From contig DAOMFV010000001.1 of NCBI GenBank assembly GCA_035430005.1, positions 1 to 64,000 of the forward strand: a stretch of DNA of 64,000 nucleotides, given 5' to 3'. Every line of letters begins with the position of its first letter. Within the stretch, counting starts at the first letter, position 1. Below the pieces are notes generated by a model, which was given only the letters and a program-made list of their open reading frames with translations, did no database searches and was not told the origin of the DNA. Of the stretch, positions 18,044 through 26,495 are shown one piece after another. Source of the DNA: JAEUIE01 sp035430005 (GTDB lineage Bacteria; Planctomycetota; Planctomycetia; Gemmatales; HRBIN36). A program made the position numbers and the translations under genes.

Positions 18044-19549
18044 ATGGCTACGACTGTTGCCGTCGAGAATCGCACAAGAACCACGGATCCTCTGTCCAAA
18101 TCGACGATGGACGCCCTCCGGCAGCGACAGGTCAAATGGGCCCAGCAACCCATCCAGGAACGGCTCAAGGTCATCCGTACCCTGAGGCAGACCCTCCCGG
18201 CCATGCAGGCCGAGTTCTTTCAGGCACTTCAGACTGATCTCCACAAACCTGCTGCTGAGACGATCGCGGCTGAACTGCTTCCCGTCGCCGGGGCCTGCCA
18301 GTTTCTGGAGAAGCGGGCCAAGTCGATCCTGAAGCACCGCAAGGTCTCGTTCTTTGACACCCCCTCCTGGCTACTCGGCGAAAACGACATTGTCACCCGA
18401 AAGCCCCGTGGCATCGTCGGCATCATTGGCACCTGGAACTACCCGATGTTCCTCAACGGTGTGCAAATCGTCCAAGCTTTGGCCGCCGGTAACGTCGTCA
18501 TCTGGAAGCCCTCGGAGATCGCTCCCCAGACGGCTGAAGTGATGACAGCTTGGCTGCGTCGAGCCGGGGTCGGCGATGATCTGGTCCATGTGTTGCCCGC
18601 CGAGCGGGAATGGGGCGCCAAGCTGGCCGAGGCGGATATTGATTACATCGTCTTCACTGGCCACGATGCCACTGGTAAGAAACTGGCTGCTCGCTTGGGC
18701 GAGAGGCTGATCCCCTCGACCCTCGAACTCTCCGGTCACGATGCCATGCTCATTCTGAACGACGCCAACCTCGATCTGGCCAGCAAGGCGGTTCATTTCG
18801 GGGCCACCGTCAACTGCGGGCAAACCTGCGTGGCTCCTCGCCGCATCTTCGTGCCTCGACAACTCCTCGCCAGCTTTCAGGAAAAGGTACAGGCCTGGTT
18901 CACCAAGCCGGCTGAACATCGCCCCTTGGCCATGCCTGCTCATCAAGCCCAGGTGAACAAGATGGTCGCTGCCGCCTGCGAGGAGGGAGCGAAGGTCTTG
19001 ATCCCAAAAGATGGCAAGCCCACCGAGCAAAGCGGGGTGCCCATGGTGCTCACCGAAGTGCGGCCCAGTATGACCATCAGCAAGGAAGCCCTCTTCGCTC
19101 CGGTCACGATGCTCATTCCCTACGAAGAGCAAAGTGAAGCACTCGATGGCATCCGGCAATCTGACTACGGCTTGGCTCTTTCGATCTTCAGCGCTGATCG
19201 TGAACTGGCGAAGAAACTGGCTGCGGAACTACCGGCGGGCCTAGTCACGATCAACGATGTTGTCGCACCCGTGGCACATCCCGCCGCCCCCTTCGGCGGT
19301 ATCGGTCGCAGCGGCTGGGGCATCACCCAGGGCAAGGAAGGATTGCTCGAACTCACCATCCCGCAGGTGATTAGCTATCGTTCCGGCAACTTCCGACCCC
19401 ACTTCGACCCGGCTGGTTCGACTACCATCACCGATGAAGCGGTACTGAGCGGCATGCTGAAATGGGAACACAGCCCCACGTTCTGGCAGCGAACCAAGGC
19501 GTTCTTCGGGATGCTGGGGGCGGTAAGGCGGGCGATGGGGAAGAAGTAA
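18044..19549 (+). CDS. Aldehyde dehydrogenase family protein
   Basis: A 501-residue NAD(P)-dependent aldehyde dehydrogenase, closest in layout to the class 3 / fatty-aldehyde type. Motifs: GIVGIIGTWNYP and AAGNVVIWKPSE (cofactor site), VFTGHDATGKK, the catalytic Glu in TLELSGHDAML, the catalytic Cys in TVNCGQTCVAPRR, and PAAPFGGIGRSGWG near the end. ATG 18044 (MATTVAVENRT) is chosen because the upstream in-frame codons come from a palindromic repeat. It probably oxidises a medium- or long-chain aldehyde; substrate not determined. Confidence 0.93.
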   Translation: MATTVAVENRTRTTDPLSKSTMDALRQRQVKWAQQPIQERLKVIRTLRQTLPAMQAEFFQALQTDLHKPAAETIAAELLPVAGACQFLEKRAKSILKHRKVSFFDTPSWLLGENDIVTRKPRGIVGIIGTWNYPMFLNGVQIVQALAAGNVVIWKPSEIAPQTAEVMTAWLRRAGVGDDLVHVLPAEREWGAKLAEADIDYIVFTGHDATGKKLAARLGERLIPSTLELSGHDAMLILNDANLDLASKAVHFGATVNCGQTCVAPRRIFVPRQLLASFQEKVQAWFTKPAEHRPLAMPAHQAQVNKMVAAACEEGAKVLIPKDGKPTEQSGVPMVLTEVRPSMTISKEALFAPVTMLIPYEEQSEALDGIRQSDYGLALSIFSADRELAKKLAAELPAGLVTINDVVAPVAHPAAPFGGIGRSGWGITQGKEGLLELTIPQVISYRSGNFRPHFDPAGSTTITDEAVLSGMLKWEHSPTFWQRTKAFFGMLGAVRRAMGKK

Positions 19550-19576
19550 TGTATCACAACACAATATGACGTCTCT

Positions 19577-19619
19577 TCTCCCCTCTCCCTATTGGGGAGA
19601 GGGGTTGGGGGTGAGGGGT
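19577..19619. repeat. C-rich dispersed repeat, left of SUKH gene
   Basis: CTCCCCTCTCCCTATTGGGG then a G-rich run. The inverse of this roughly 43-nt unit occurs at 20230-20273 beyond the next gene, with only a few differences. Confidence 0.75.
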
Positions 19620-19725
19620 TAATAAATCGACTTTTCCGATTAATTACGAATGACATAACAGGTAGAGAACAGAGAGCGAAGGCCAACTATGATGCTGGGA
19701 TTCACAGGCAAAGGCCAATTGAACC

Positions 19726-20178
19726 ATGCTTACTCCATCCCAACAACTTGCGACGAGGTGGAAGAAATTGGGGCTCAAAGTTCGTTCAGGAGTCGTACTA
19801 GAACAGCTTCAAACTTTCGAATCCAAATATGAGGTAATCCTACCGAACGATCTACGAGAATACTTCCTAACAGTAGATGGCATGGAAGATGAATTAGATC
19901 AGGGGACAAACCGATTTTGGCCTATTGCGATGATCAAGCCAGTCAGAGAAGAATTTCCTGACGTCCATCCTGATCAATTGGCATACCCAGATTGTTACCT
20001 TTTTGCCGATCATTGCATTTGGAGTTTTGGTTGGGCGGTCAGTATTGCCAAGGTCGCATCGGCGACGTCGGGGCCTGTCTTTCAAGTGACAGGGCGAGAA
20101 TCGCCGCATTGTATGGTCGCTCCCTCATTTACACATTTTCTTGAGAAATATGTAAAAGATCCTCGTAGTGTGTTGTAA
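19726..20178 (+). CDS. SMI1/KNR4 (SUKH) family protein
   Basis: A 150-residue protein. The segment FESKYEVILPNDLREYFLTVDGME is the conserved start of the SUKH fold (helix, then LP-x-D-(L/F)-x-x-(Y/F)), and FWPIAMIKPV and FADHCIWSFGWAV fit later strands. SUKH proteins are often immunity proteins against secreted nuclease toxins, but many are solitary. No toxin gene is adjacent. The gene sits between two inverted copies of a C-rich repeat, and its AT-richer codons differ from its neighbours, which suggests recent acquisition. Confidence 0.8.
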   Translation: MLTPSQQLATRWKKLGLKVRSGVVLEQLQTFESKYEVILPNDLREYFLTVDGMEDELDQGTNRFWPIAMIKPVREEFPDVHPDQLAYPDCYLFADHCIWSFGWAVSIAKVASATSGPVFQVTGRESPHCMVAPSFTHFLEKYVKDPRSVL

Positions 20179-20229
20179 CGGATTCCTTCGATGAACCCGA
20201 TTCAAATATCAACATGGGTGACTCAATCG

Positions 20230-20273
20230 AAAACCCCCTCACCCCTAACCCCTCTCCCCAGGAGGGAGAGGGG
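20230..20273. repeat. C-rich dispersed repeat, right of SUKH gene
   Basis: CCCCCTCACCCCTAACCCCT then CTCCCC..GGGAGAGGGG. It is the inverted partner of the unit at 19577-19619. Confidence 0.75.
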
Positions 20274-20282
20274 AACCAGTTG

Positions 20283-22448
20283 TTACTCATCATCCTCATG
20301 GCTAATTTTCCCAGCCTTCGCCACTATCTGCTGTTGCACCATGCCGGGTACCTGATCGTAGTGGCTGAACTCCATGGAGTACGACCCCTGCCCTTGCGTG
20401 ATGCTGCCTAGCTGGGCGGCGTAACGCATCACTTCAGCTAATGGAGCCTTGGCGAAGATCACCTGTAGATCACCAGGCAGGCTGTCCTGGTTTTCCACCC
20501 TGGCGCGCTTGGTATTGAGGTCGCCCAAGATGGAGCCGACGAACTTGCTCGGAGCGGTCACTTCTAAAGTGACGATGGGTTCGAGCAGCACCGGGTGAGC
20601 GTTCAGGATGCCGTTCTTAAAAGCGATGCGGCCTGCAGTCTTGAACGCGGCTTCCGAACTATCAACCGGGTGATCCTTGCCGAAGTGAATCTCGACGGCG
20701 ATGTCCTGCATCTTGTTCCCCGCCAGAGCGCCTCGTTCCAACACATCCTGGCAGCCTTTGTAGATGGCGGGCAGGAACTGGTTGGGGATCGTGCCGCCGA
20801 CGATCGAGTCGATGAAGGCGAAGTTGTGTACCGGATCATACTTGCTGTGATCCTCTCGGTAGTGGGGGAACTTGGCCTTGTTCATGAACTCCTTCTTGCA
20901 CTGCTCTTCGCTGGTGATCTCCCTGGGCAGAGGGATGACGCGCAGATGCACTTCACCGAACTGGCCGCGCCCGCCCGATTGCTTCTTGTGTTTATGATTG
21001 CCCTCCCCCGACTTCGTGACAGTCTCACGGTAAGCGACCTTGGGTTCATGCGTTACGATTTCGAGATTGAACCGTTGCTTGAGCCGATGCTGGATCACAT
21101 CCAGATGCAGCGGGCTCATGCCGCTGACCACGAGTTCATGGGTCTGAGCATCACGGTGGGCTTTGAATGTGGGGTCTTCCTCGCACATCTTGCTGATGCT
21201 CTGGGAAATCTTCTGCTCATCACCCCGGTTCTTCGGTTCAACCGCCAGGGCGAACATCGGCGTGGGGAAGTGGGGATGGGGCATCTTGCCGACGTGGGAA
21301 CTGGTGCCCAACGTATCGCCGACGTGCAGGTCTTCCATCTTGGCAAGGGCAACAATATCGCCTGCCACCGCTTCGGTGAGCGGCTTGGTGATCTTACCCT
21401 GTACCAGGAACATGCCGCCTCCCCGAACTTGTTTGCCGGTGCGGGCATTGTAGAAGTGGGTATCGCTGGTGATCTTGCCGGCAAAGAGGCGCAGGAAGCT
21501 CAGCGAGCCGACGTACTTGTCATTGATCACCTTGAAGATTTGCCCGATGGCTGGGCCGTCTTCTTTGATGTAAAGCTCGTGCTTGTGTACGCCGCTCTTG
21601 GGCTTGGCTTCGTCTTCATCGTCTTCAATATCGTGGTGCGGCCCCTGAGCCGGGTTGACGCCGTATTTGGCAATGTCGTCCATTAGATCATGCATGCCAA
21701 TGTCTTTCTTCGCAGAGACGCAGAACATGGGCACGATGGTGCCGGCGTGCATGGCTTTGGGAAGAGCGGGCAGCACGTCTTCGTTCTTGAGATCGCCCTC
21801 AGCCAGATACTTTTCCATCAGGTTTTCGTCGGCATCGATGATCGCTTCAATGATTTGCGTGCGGGCCTTGGTCAAATCGACCGGGCAGCCTTCCATCTTC
21901 TTGCCATGCTGTTCGAGAACTTCGACGACACCCCGAAAAGCCGGGCCGGTCTCGATGGGAGCGTTGAACAGTACACAGCACTTCCCGAAGGTGGCCCGGA
22001 TGTTATCAACGAGGTTCTGGAAATCGATGTTCTCGGTATCGAGCTTGTTGATGACGATGTAACGGCATAGATCGAGCTTGCCTGCTTCGTTGAAGAGCTT
22101 GCGGGTGTTGGGTTCGACGCCACGGGAAGCATTGATGACAATCAATACATTCTCGACAGCGTGAAGGCCACACATCGCCTGACCTAGGAAATCGGGGTAG
22201 CCGGGCGTATCGACCATGTTGACGAACTTGCCCAGGTCTTCAAAGTGCAGCACGGTGCTGTCGATGGAGAACTTGCGCCGCTTGGCTTCTTCATCGTAGT
22301 CGGAGAAGCTGGTGCCATCATCGACGGAGCCACGACGATCGACTGCTTTGGCCTGAAAAAGGAGCCCGTCGGCGAGCGTGGTCTTCCCCGCGCCGGCGTG
22401 GCCCACCAGGGCAATGTTGCGGACGTCTTCCAGGTGATGCTTGGCCAT
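20283..22448 (-). CDS. Elongation factor G paralogue (EF-G2-like)
   Basis: A 721-residue translational GTPase. The G domain has VGHAGAGKTTL (P-loop), the DTPGYPDF motif and NKLD; domain II to V follow (REDHSKYDPVHNFAFIDSIVGG, AFKTAGRIAFKNG, VTAPSKFVGSILGDLNTKRARV). The P-loop GHAGAGKTT in place of the GHIDAGKTT of housekeeping EF-G, and the 'EAKRRKFSIDS' switch region, place it in the EF-G2 group found beside a canonical fusA in many bacteria. It may act in ribosome recycling or under special conditions; that is inferred. Acidic/charged insert DIEDDEDEAKPKSG is at about 275. It is not in a ribosomal-protein operon. Confidence 0.9.
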   Translation of the reverse strand: MAKHHLEDVRNIALVGHAGAGKTTLADGLLFQAKAVDRRGSVDDGTSFSDYDEEAKRRKFSIDSTVLHFEDLGKFVNMVDTPGYPDFLGQAMCGLHAVENVLIVINASRGVEPNTRKLFNEAGKLDLCRYIVINKLDTENIDFQNLVDNIRATFGKCCVLFNAPIETGPAFRGVVEVLEQHGKKMEGCPVDLTKARTQIIEAIIDADENLMEKYLAEGDLKNEDVLPALPKAMHAGTIVPMFCVSAKKDIGMHDLMDDIAKYGVNPAQGPHHDIEDDEDEAKPKSGVHKHELYIKEDGPAIGQIFKVINDKYVGSLSFLRLFAGKITSDTHFYNARTGKQVRGGGMFLVQGKITKPLTEAVAGDIVALAKMEDLHVGDTLGTSSHVGKMPHPHFPTPMFALAVEPKNRGDEQKISQSISKMCEEDPTFKAHRDAQTHELVVSGMSPLHLDVIQHRLKQRFNLEIVTHEPKVAYRETVTKSGEGNHKHKKQSGGRGQFGEVHLRVIPLPREITSEEQCKKEFMNKAKFPHYREDHSKYDPVHNFAFIDSIVGGTIPNQFLPAIYKGCQDVLERGALAGNKMQDIAVEIHFGKDHPVDSSEAAFKTAGRIAFKNGILNAHPVLLEPIVTLEVTAPSKFVGSILGDLNTKRARVENQDSLPGDLQVIFAKAPLAEVMRYAAQLGSITQGQGSYSMEFSHYDQVPGMVQQQIVAKAGKISHEDDE

Positions 22449-22472
22449 GATGTCGTTCTCCGAGAGGGTGTC

Positions 22473-22588
22473 TAGCCCCCGGCGAGCCGCCGGGGGATGA
22501 GGTGCAGAACCGTGAACTCATTTCATTCGCCTCGTGATGAGTCGAGAGATATCGCAAGGCGCACCCCCGGCGTATTCGCCGAGGGCTA
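22473..22588. repeat. GC-rich double-hairpin repeat, family B copy 1
   Basis: TAGCCCCCGGCGAGCC opens the element; 9-bp arms CCCCCGGCG/CGCCGGGGG form hairpin one (22476-22496). CCCCGGCG-TATT-CGCCGAGG forms hairpin two (from 22565), and the outer TAGCCC/GGGCTA ends pair. On the minus strand the element's first bases supply the TAG stop codon of hisA (22586-22588). Confidence 0.75.
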
Positions 22589-23287
22589 AATAATCTCCTT
22601 GAGGTCGATGGTTTTCTCGTACAGCGCTCGGCCGATGATGCAGCCGGCGAGGTTCATTTGTTTCAATCGCTTCACATCGTCGCTGGTGGTGACGCCGCCG
22701 GACGCGATGACCGGGAGCATCGTTGCCTGGGACATCTGCTGCAAGCCTTCCCAGTTGGGGCCGGCCATCATGCCGTCTTTGGCGATGTCGGTGTAGATGA
22801 TTCCTGCCAGGGGGAAGGTAGAAACTTGTTTGGCCAGATCGAGAGCGGAGACCGACGAGACTTCGAGCCAGCCCTCAGTGGCGACGTAACCATTCCTAGC
22901 GTCAAGACCCAGCAAGATACGAGTGGGGTAGCGCTTGGCCATCACTCCAAGCCAGGCAGGGTCTTTGCAGGCCTGTGAGCCGAGGATTGCTCTCTCGATA
23001 CCTAGTTCAAAGATGGTGTTAAGGTCCGCTTCGGTACGCAGCCCGCCACCAACCTGAAGCTGAATCTTCACCGCCTGCCGAATGCTCCGGAGGGCATCCA
23101 GATTGACAGGCTTGCCTGATTTGGCCCCATCGAGATCGACCAGGTGCAGTGCTTCGGCCCCCTGGCGTTGCCAATGCAGTGCCATTTCGCCGGGATCGGT
23201 GCCGTAAACCGTCTCCTGCTGAAAATCGCCCTGCCGGAGCCGAACGCATTGGCCCGCACGCAGATCGATGGCAGGGTAGATGATCAC
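22586..23287 (-). CDS. hisA: Phosphoribosylformimino-AICAR phosphate isomerase (HisA)
   Basis: A histidine-biosynthesis enzyme that performs the Amadori isomerisation of ProFAR to PRFAR. The (beta/alpha)8 barrel has the expected 233 residues. Catalytic Asp residues are in YPAIDLRAGQCVRLRQG (general base at about 7) and YTDIAKDGMMAGPN; phosphate-binding loops are QVGGGLR and ASGGVTT. The stop codon is provided by a dispersed repeat. No other his genes are adjacent. Confidence 0.97.
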   Translation of the reverse strand: MIIYPAIDLRAGQCVRLRQGDFQQETVYGTDPGEMALHWQRQGAEALHLVDLDGAKSGKPVNLDALRSIRQAVKIQLQVGGGLRTEADLNTIFELGIERAILGSQACKDPAWLGVMAKRYPTRILLGLDARNGYVATEGWLEVSSVSALDLAKQVSTFPLAGIIYTDIAKDGMMAGPNWEGLQQMSQATMLPVIASGGVTTSDDVKRLKQMNLAGCIIGRALYEKTIDLKEII

Positions 23288-23574
23288 TGTTCAGTCCTGA
23301 GTGCTGAGTCCTGAGTGCAAAGTAACTTGTACCTTATTGTGAGGGCCTTGTGAAGCGGTTTGTCGAGAAGAAATAGGATCATCCTACTGGCCTGGGATCA
23401 AGCGTAGAACCCCCCCCTAGACCTAATGAATTCGGAATGAGGATGGAGGTCATTTCGTAACTTGGACTTGTTGTCCCTCGAAGAATGCAGTAGCACAACA
23501 TCCGTAGGATTATTCACAGGTTCTTCTCGCCTGCGAGAATGCCTGTTTGATCAGGATTTGCGAAAGGACGATTC
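23288..23574. other. Intergenic region with a short tandem motif
   Basis: About 290 bases without a gene. It contains a tandem AGTCCTGAGTGC motif, repeated at about 23293-23317, and later a run of Cs (about 23410). The ATG of the S41 protease follows a plausible purine-rich site (GCGAAAGGACG). Confidence 0.5.
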
Positions 23575-26172
23575 ATGTCATTGCGCCGTTTGATTCCCTC
23601 TCTATTAGGCCTCCTCCTCATGGTTGCCGGCGCTTTGCCGGCCTGGGCTGAAGGCAAGGCTTACGCTGTGATCATTGGTATCGGCAATTATCAAGATGCC
23701 GGTATTCAATCGAGGCCATACCTCGATCAGGACGCTATCGCTTTCTACAAGCAGCTAACCACCGGAGCCAACGCCAAGCTCTACTCTCCTGAAAACACCA
23801 GGCTGCTGGTCAGTAAGGTGCCAAACGGCATCCCCGCCGAGGTAGCCACCAAGGAAAACGTCTTGAAGGCCCTGAAGTGGCTTACCGGCGTGGCCAAGGA
23901 AGATGATACGGCAGTGATCTACTGGGCTGGTTCCGGCGCTCCGCTCGATAAAGCTACCTGCTACTTCACCGTCAACTCGACCATTGAGGATCGCAACAAA
24001 AACGCCATTTCCGCCGCTGAGATCGAAGCCGACATGGAGAAGTTCAAGACCGGCAGGCTGGCAGTGCTGTTGAACGTCAATTTCCGCGGCTACGTCGCCA
24101 CCAGCAAGATCGGGTCCGAAGAGGGCCTCGATAACCGCCTCCTGGAGTTCACCGGCTCCAAGAAGAAGGGAGTTGCCCGACCTGACGACGAAGATGATGA
24201 ATTGGAATCAGCCATCAAGGGGCGAGTAGTCCTCTCCGGCACCAGCGGTCTCTATGCTGCACCCTTCATCAACGGCAAAGACGCGTTCAGCCTGATCCTG
24301 AGCGAAGCCTTTGAAGGCAAAGCCGACAAGGAAGGCGACGATCAGGATGGCCAGGTTACCGTTGATGAAGTCACGAAGTACTTCACTGACGAATACCTCA
24401 AACGAGTCAATACTCAGGATTCCATCGGACTGTTTCCGATTGCTTTGGGCAAGTCGTTACACTTCCCGGTTGCCCTGAATGCTCCCGGCTTAGCCAAGGC
24501 CATCGAGCGCAGCAAGCAGTTTGCCGCCAAAGCGCAGGAAGCCAATCTTCCTGAGTCGGTAGTGAAGGAAGGTCAGAACTTCATCCTGCATGTGCCTCGT
24601 CAGGATTCTGAACGTGCGCTTCGCAAGAAGTACATGGAGTTCACAGAAGGCAAGCTGCCCGGCAAGGAACTGATCGCAGCTCACGATTTGAATCAAGCCG
24701 ACCTGATGATCAGCAAAGAAAACGCTGAGAAGTTCGCTGACAACGTTCTCCGAGTGATGCGGTTCACCCGTGATTACTATGTCAAAACCGTCAAGCTGGA
24801 CGACATGGCTGCGCATGCGGTCAAGGGCCTGTATCGCTATGCCGACGAGAAGATTCCCGCCGACATGAAGGCACGACTGGACAAGTTCAAGACTGAGGAC
24901 GAATCTCAAATCAAGGAACTTCTCGTCGATGCCCGCGTCGCCCTTGGTAACAAAGATGCTGTCAAGAATGAAAAGGGGCTGGATCGCGCTCTGAAGTACA
25001 TGCTGACGAACCTTGACAGGCATACCGTCTGGTTCAATCAGGATGAACTGGATGAGCTGAATCGTAGCATGAAGGAGTTCATTGGCGTCGGCATCCAGAT
25101 TCGGAAGGACTTCCAACGCGACGTGGTAAAGGTCGCTACGCCTGTGTTGAACAGCCCGGCCTACCGTGCTCGTATCAAGTCCGGCGACCTGATCATCAAG
25201 ATCATCAATGAGTTTGACCCCGAGGGCAATCCCCTTCCCAAGCCCGAAGTGACCGATACCAAGGGATTGACCACGCAGGAAGTTGTCAAGAAGATTCTTG
25301 GTCAGCGGGGCACCAAGGTCACGCTCGTCATTGAACGGGAGGAAGCGGACGGTCCCAAGGTCATGAATATCGACCTGGTACGGAGCCGGATTGAGGGGGA
25401 GACGGTTTTCGGAGTCACTCGGCTGGCGGATGATTCCTGGGACTACTATCTCGATAAGGATCGCAAGATCGTCTACGTTCGGCTGAGTCAGTTCGCAGGG
25501 AAGACCGCTCGTGATTTCAAGGACGTGCTTCGTACTTATCAGAAGAAGGGTATGAACGGCCTAGTGCTTGATCTGCGCTTCAATCCGGGCGGACTGCTCG
25601 ACGCTGCCAAGGAAATCTGCGATGTATTCGTGGATGATGGCGTGATCGTCTCGGTGAAGCCGCGCAATCTAAACCAGTCGAGCGAACTGAAGACCTCGAC
25701 CAAAGGGTTCAAGCTACTCGACATCCCGATGGTGGTACTGGTCAATGGCGGTTCCGCCAGCGCCAGTGAAATTGTCTCCGCCTGTATTCAGGATCATGAA
25801 CGGGGCGTGGTGATGGGCGAACGCAGCTACGGCAAGGGCAGCGTTCAGCAGATTCGCAACCTCGATCTTGGCGGCCACTCAGGCGCGGTCAAGATCACCA
25901 TGGCTGCGTTCTATGGCCCCTCCGGCAAGAACCTCAATCGCTTCCCCAACTCCAAGGAAGAGGACGACTGGGGCGTCAAGCCGGCTCCGGAGAACACCAT
26001 CAAGCTCAGCCCGACGGAACGTGCCGAACTCGACAAGGCGCTCACCGACCATGAACTGATCCCCCGCCGGGATGCCCCCAAGATGGAGACCAAGAAGACC
26101 TTTATCGACCGCCAGTTGGATGCGGCCGTGGAACTGCTCAAGAAGCAGACCACCCGTACCGGCCAGCGATAA
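23575..26172 (+). CDS. S41 C-terminal-processing protease fused to an inactive caspase-like domain
   Basis: An exported protein of 865 residues. After the signal peptide (to about 26) comes a peptidase-C14-like domain: AYAVIIGIGNY, then YWAGSGAP (116-123) where caspases have Y-(F/S)-x-G-H-G, and LLNVNFRG (165-172) where they have L-D-x-C-x-S-G. His is Ser120 and Cys is Asn169, so this caspase fold is almost surely dead. Residues about 440-850 form a tail-specific protease: PDZ domain (EFIGVGIQIRKDF ... SGDLIIKI) and S41 core with Ser729 (GGSASASE) and Lys754 (YGKGSVQQ), 25 apart as in CtpA/Tsp. It likely cleaves envelope proteins; the caspase-like part probably binds substrate or regulates. 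Confidence 0.9.
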   Translation: MSLRRLIPSLLGLLLMVAGALPAWAEGKAYAVIIGIGNYQDAGIQSRPYLDQDAIAFYKQLTTGANAKLYSPENTRLLVSKVPNGIPAEVATKENVLKALKWLTGVAKEDDTAVIYWAGSGAPLDKATCYFTVNSTIEDRNKNAISAAEIEADMEKFKTGRLAVLLNVNFRGYVATSKIGSEEGLDNRLLEFTGSKKKGVARPDDEDDELESAIKGRVVLSGTSGLYAAPFINGKDAFSLILSEAFEGKADKEGDDQDGQVTVDEVTKYFTDEYLKRVNTQDSIGLFPIALGKSLHFPVALNAPGLAKAIERSKQFAAKAQEANLPESVVKEGQNFILHVPRQDSERALRKKYMEFTEGKLPGKELIAAHDLNQADLMISKENAEKFADNVLRVMRFTRDYYVKTVKLDDMAAHAVKGLYRYADEKIPADMKARLDKFKTEDESQIKELLVDARVALGNKDAVKNEKGLDRALKYMLTNLDRHTVWFNQDELDELNRSMKEFIGVGIQIRKDFQRDVVKVATPVLNSPAYRARIKSGDLIIKIINEFDPEGNPLPKPEVTDTKGLTTQEVVKKILGQRGTKVTLVIEREEADGPKVMNIDLVRSRIEGETVFGVTRLADDSWDYYLDKDRKIVYVRLSQFAGKTARDFKDVLRTYQKKGMNGLVLDLRFNPGGLLDAAKEICDVFVDDGVIVSVKPRNLNQSSELKTSTKGFKLLDIPMVVLVNGGSASASEIVSACIQDHERGVVMGERSYGKGSVQQIRNLDLGGHSGAVKITMAAFYGPSGKNLNRFPNSKEEDDWGVKPAPENTIKLSPTERAELDKALTDHELIPRRDAPKMETKKTFIDRQLDAAVELLKKQTTRTGQR

Positions 26173-26199
26173 GCATGGCGATGACTATTGAACATCCTT

Positions 26200-26226
26200 C
26201 GACCCCGATCTCATGGACCGGGGTCG
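26200..26226 (+). terminator. Terminator after the S41 protease
   Basis: CGACCCC/GGGGTCG, a 7-bp stem with a 13-nt loop, is followed by TTCTGTTTT. It starts 28 bases after the stop. Confidence 0.7.
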
Positions 26227-26278
26227 TTCTGTTTTCAAGGCTGCGACGCAGCAATCGTGACGTAGACTAGTAATGCCA

Positions 26279-26356
26279 TGGTAGCCCGACGCGCGAGCGA
26301 GGGAGCTGAGAGCATACGATTGCACGCCGCACCCTCGCTTGCGCGTCGGGCTACCA
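26279..26356. repeat. 25-bp perfect-arm palindrome, family C
   Basis: TGGTAGCCCGACGCGCGAGC (start of a 25-nt arm, 26279-26303) is repeated inverted at 26332-26356 with one mismatch, around a 28-nt loop. A smaller hairpin, CGGAAGTC-ACCA-GACTTCCG, follows at 26421-26440. No coding potential is seen in this 320-bp gap. Confidence 0.8.
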
Positions 26357-26495
26357 TCCTCGCAACCCACGTTTTCTACTGTGACAAATCACTAGTAGCG
26401 TTGTCTTGTCATGTGAGTAGCGGAAGTCACCAGACTTCCGTTCCCGATCGCAACGAAATTCTTGGCGAGTGCCGCTACAGTGATGTCGAGTAAAC

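Noticed and set aside
19577..20273. A CRISPR-like arrangement of C-rich repeats.
   Set aside because: Only two units, inverted, with a gene between; no repeat-spacer pattern.
20595..21686. 363-codon frame opposite the EF-G paralogue.
   Set aside because: Antisense shadow of a real gene.
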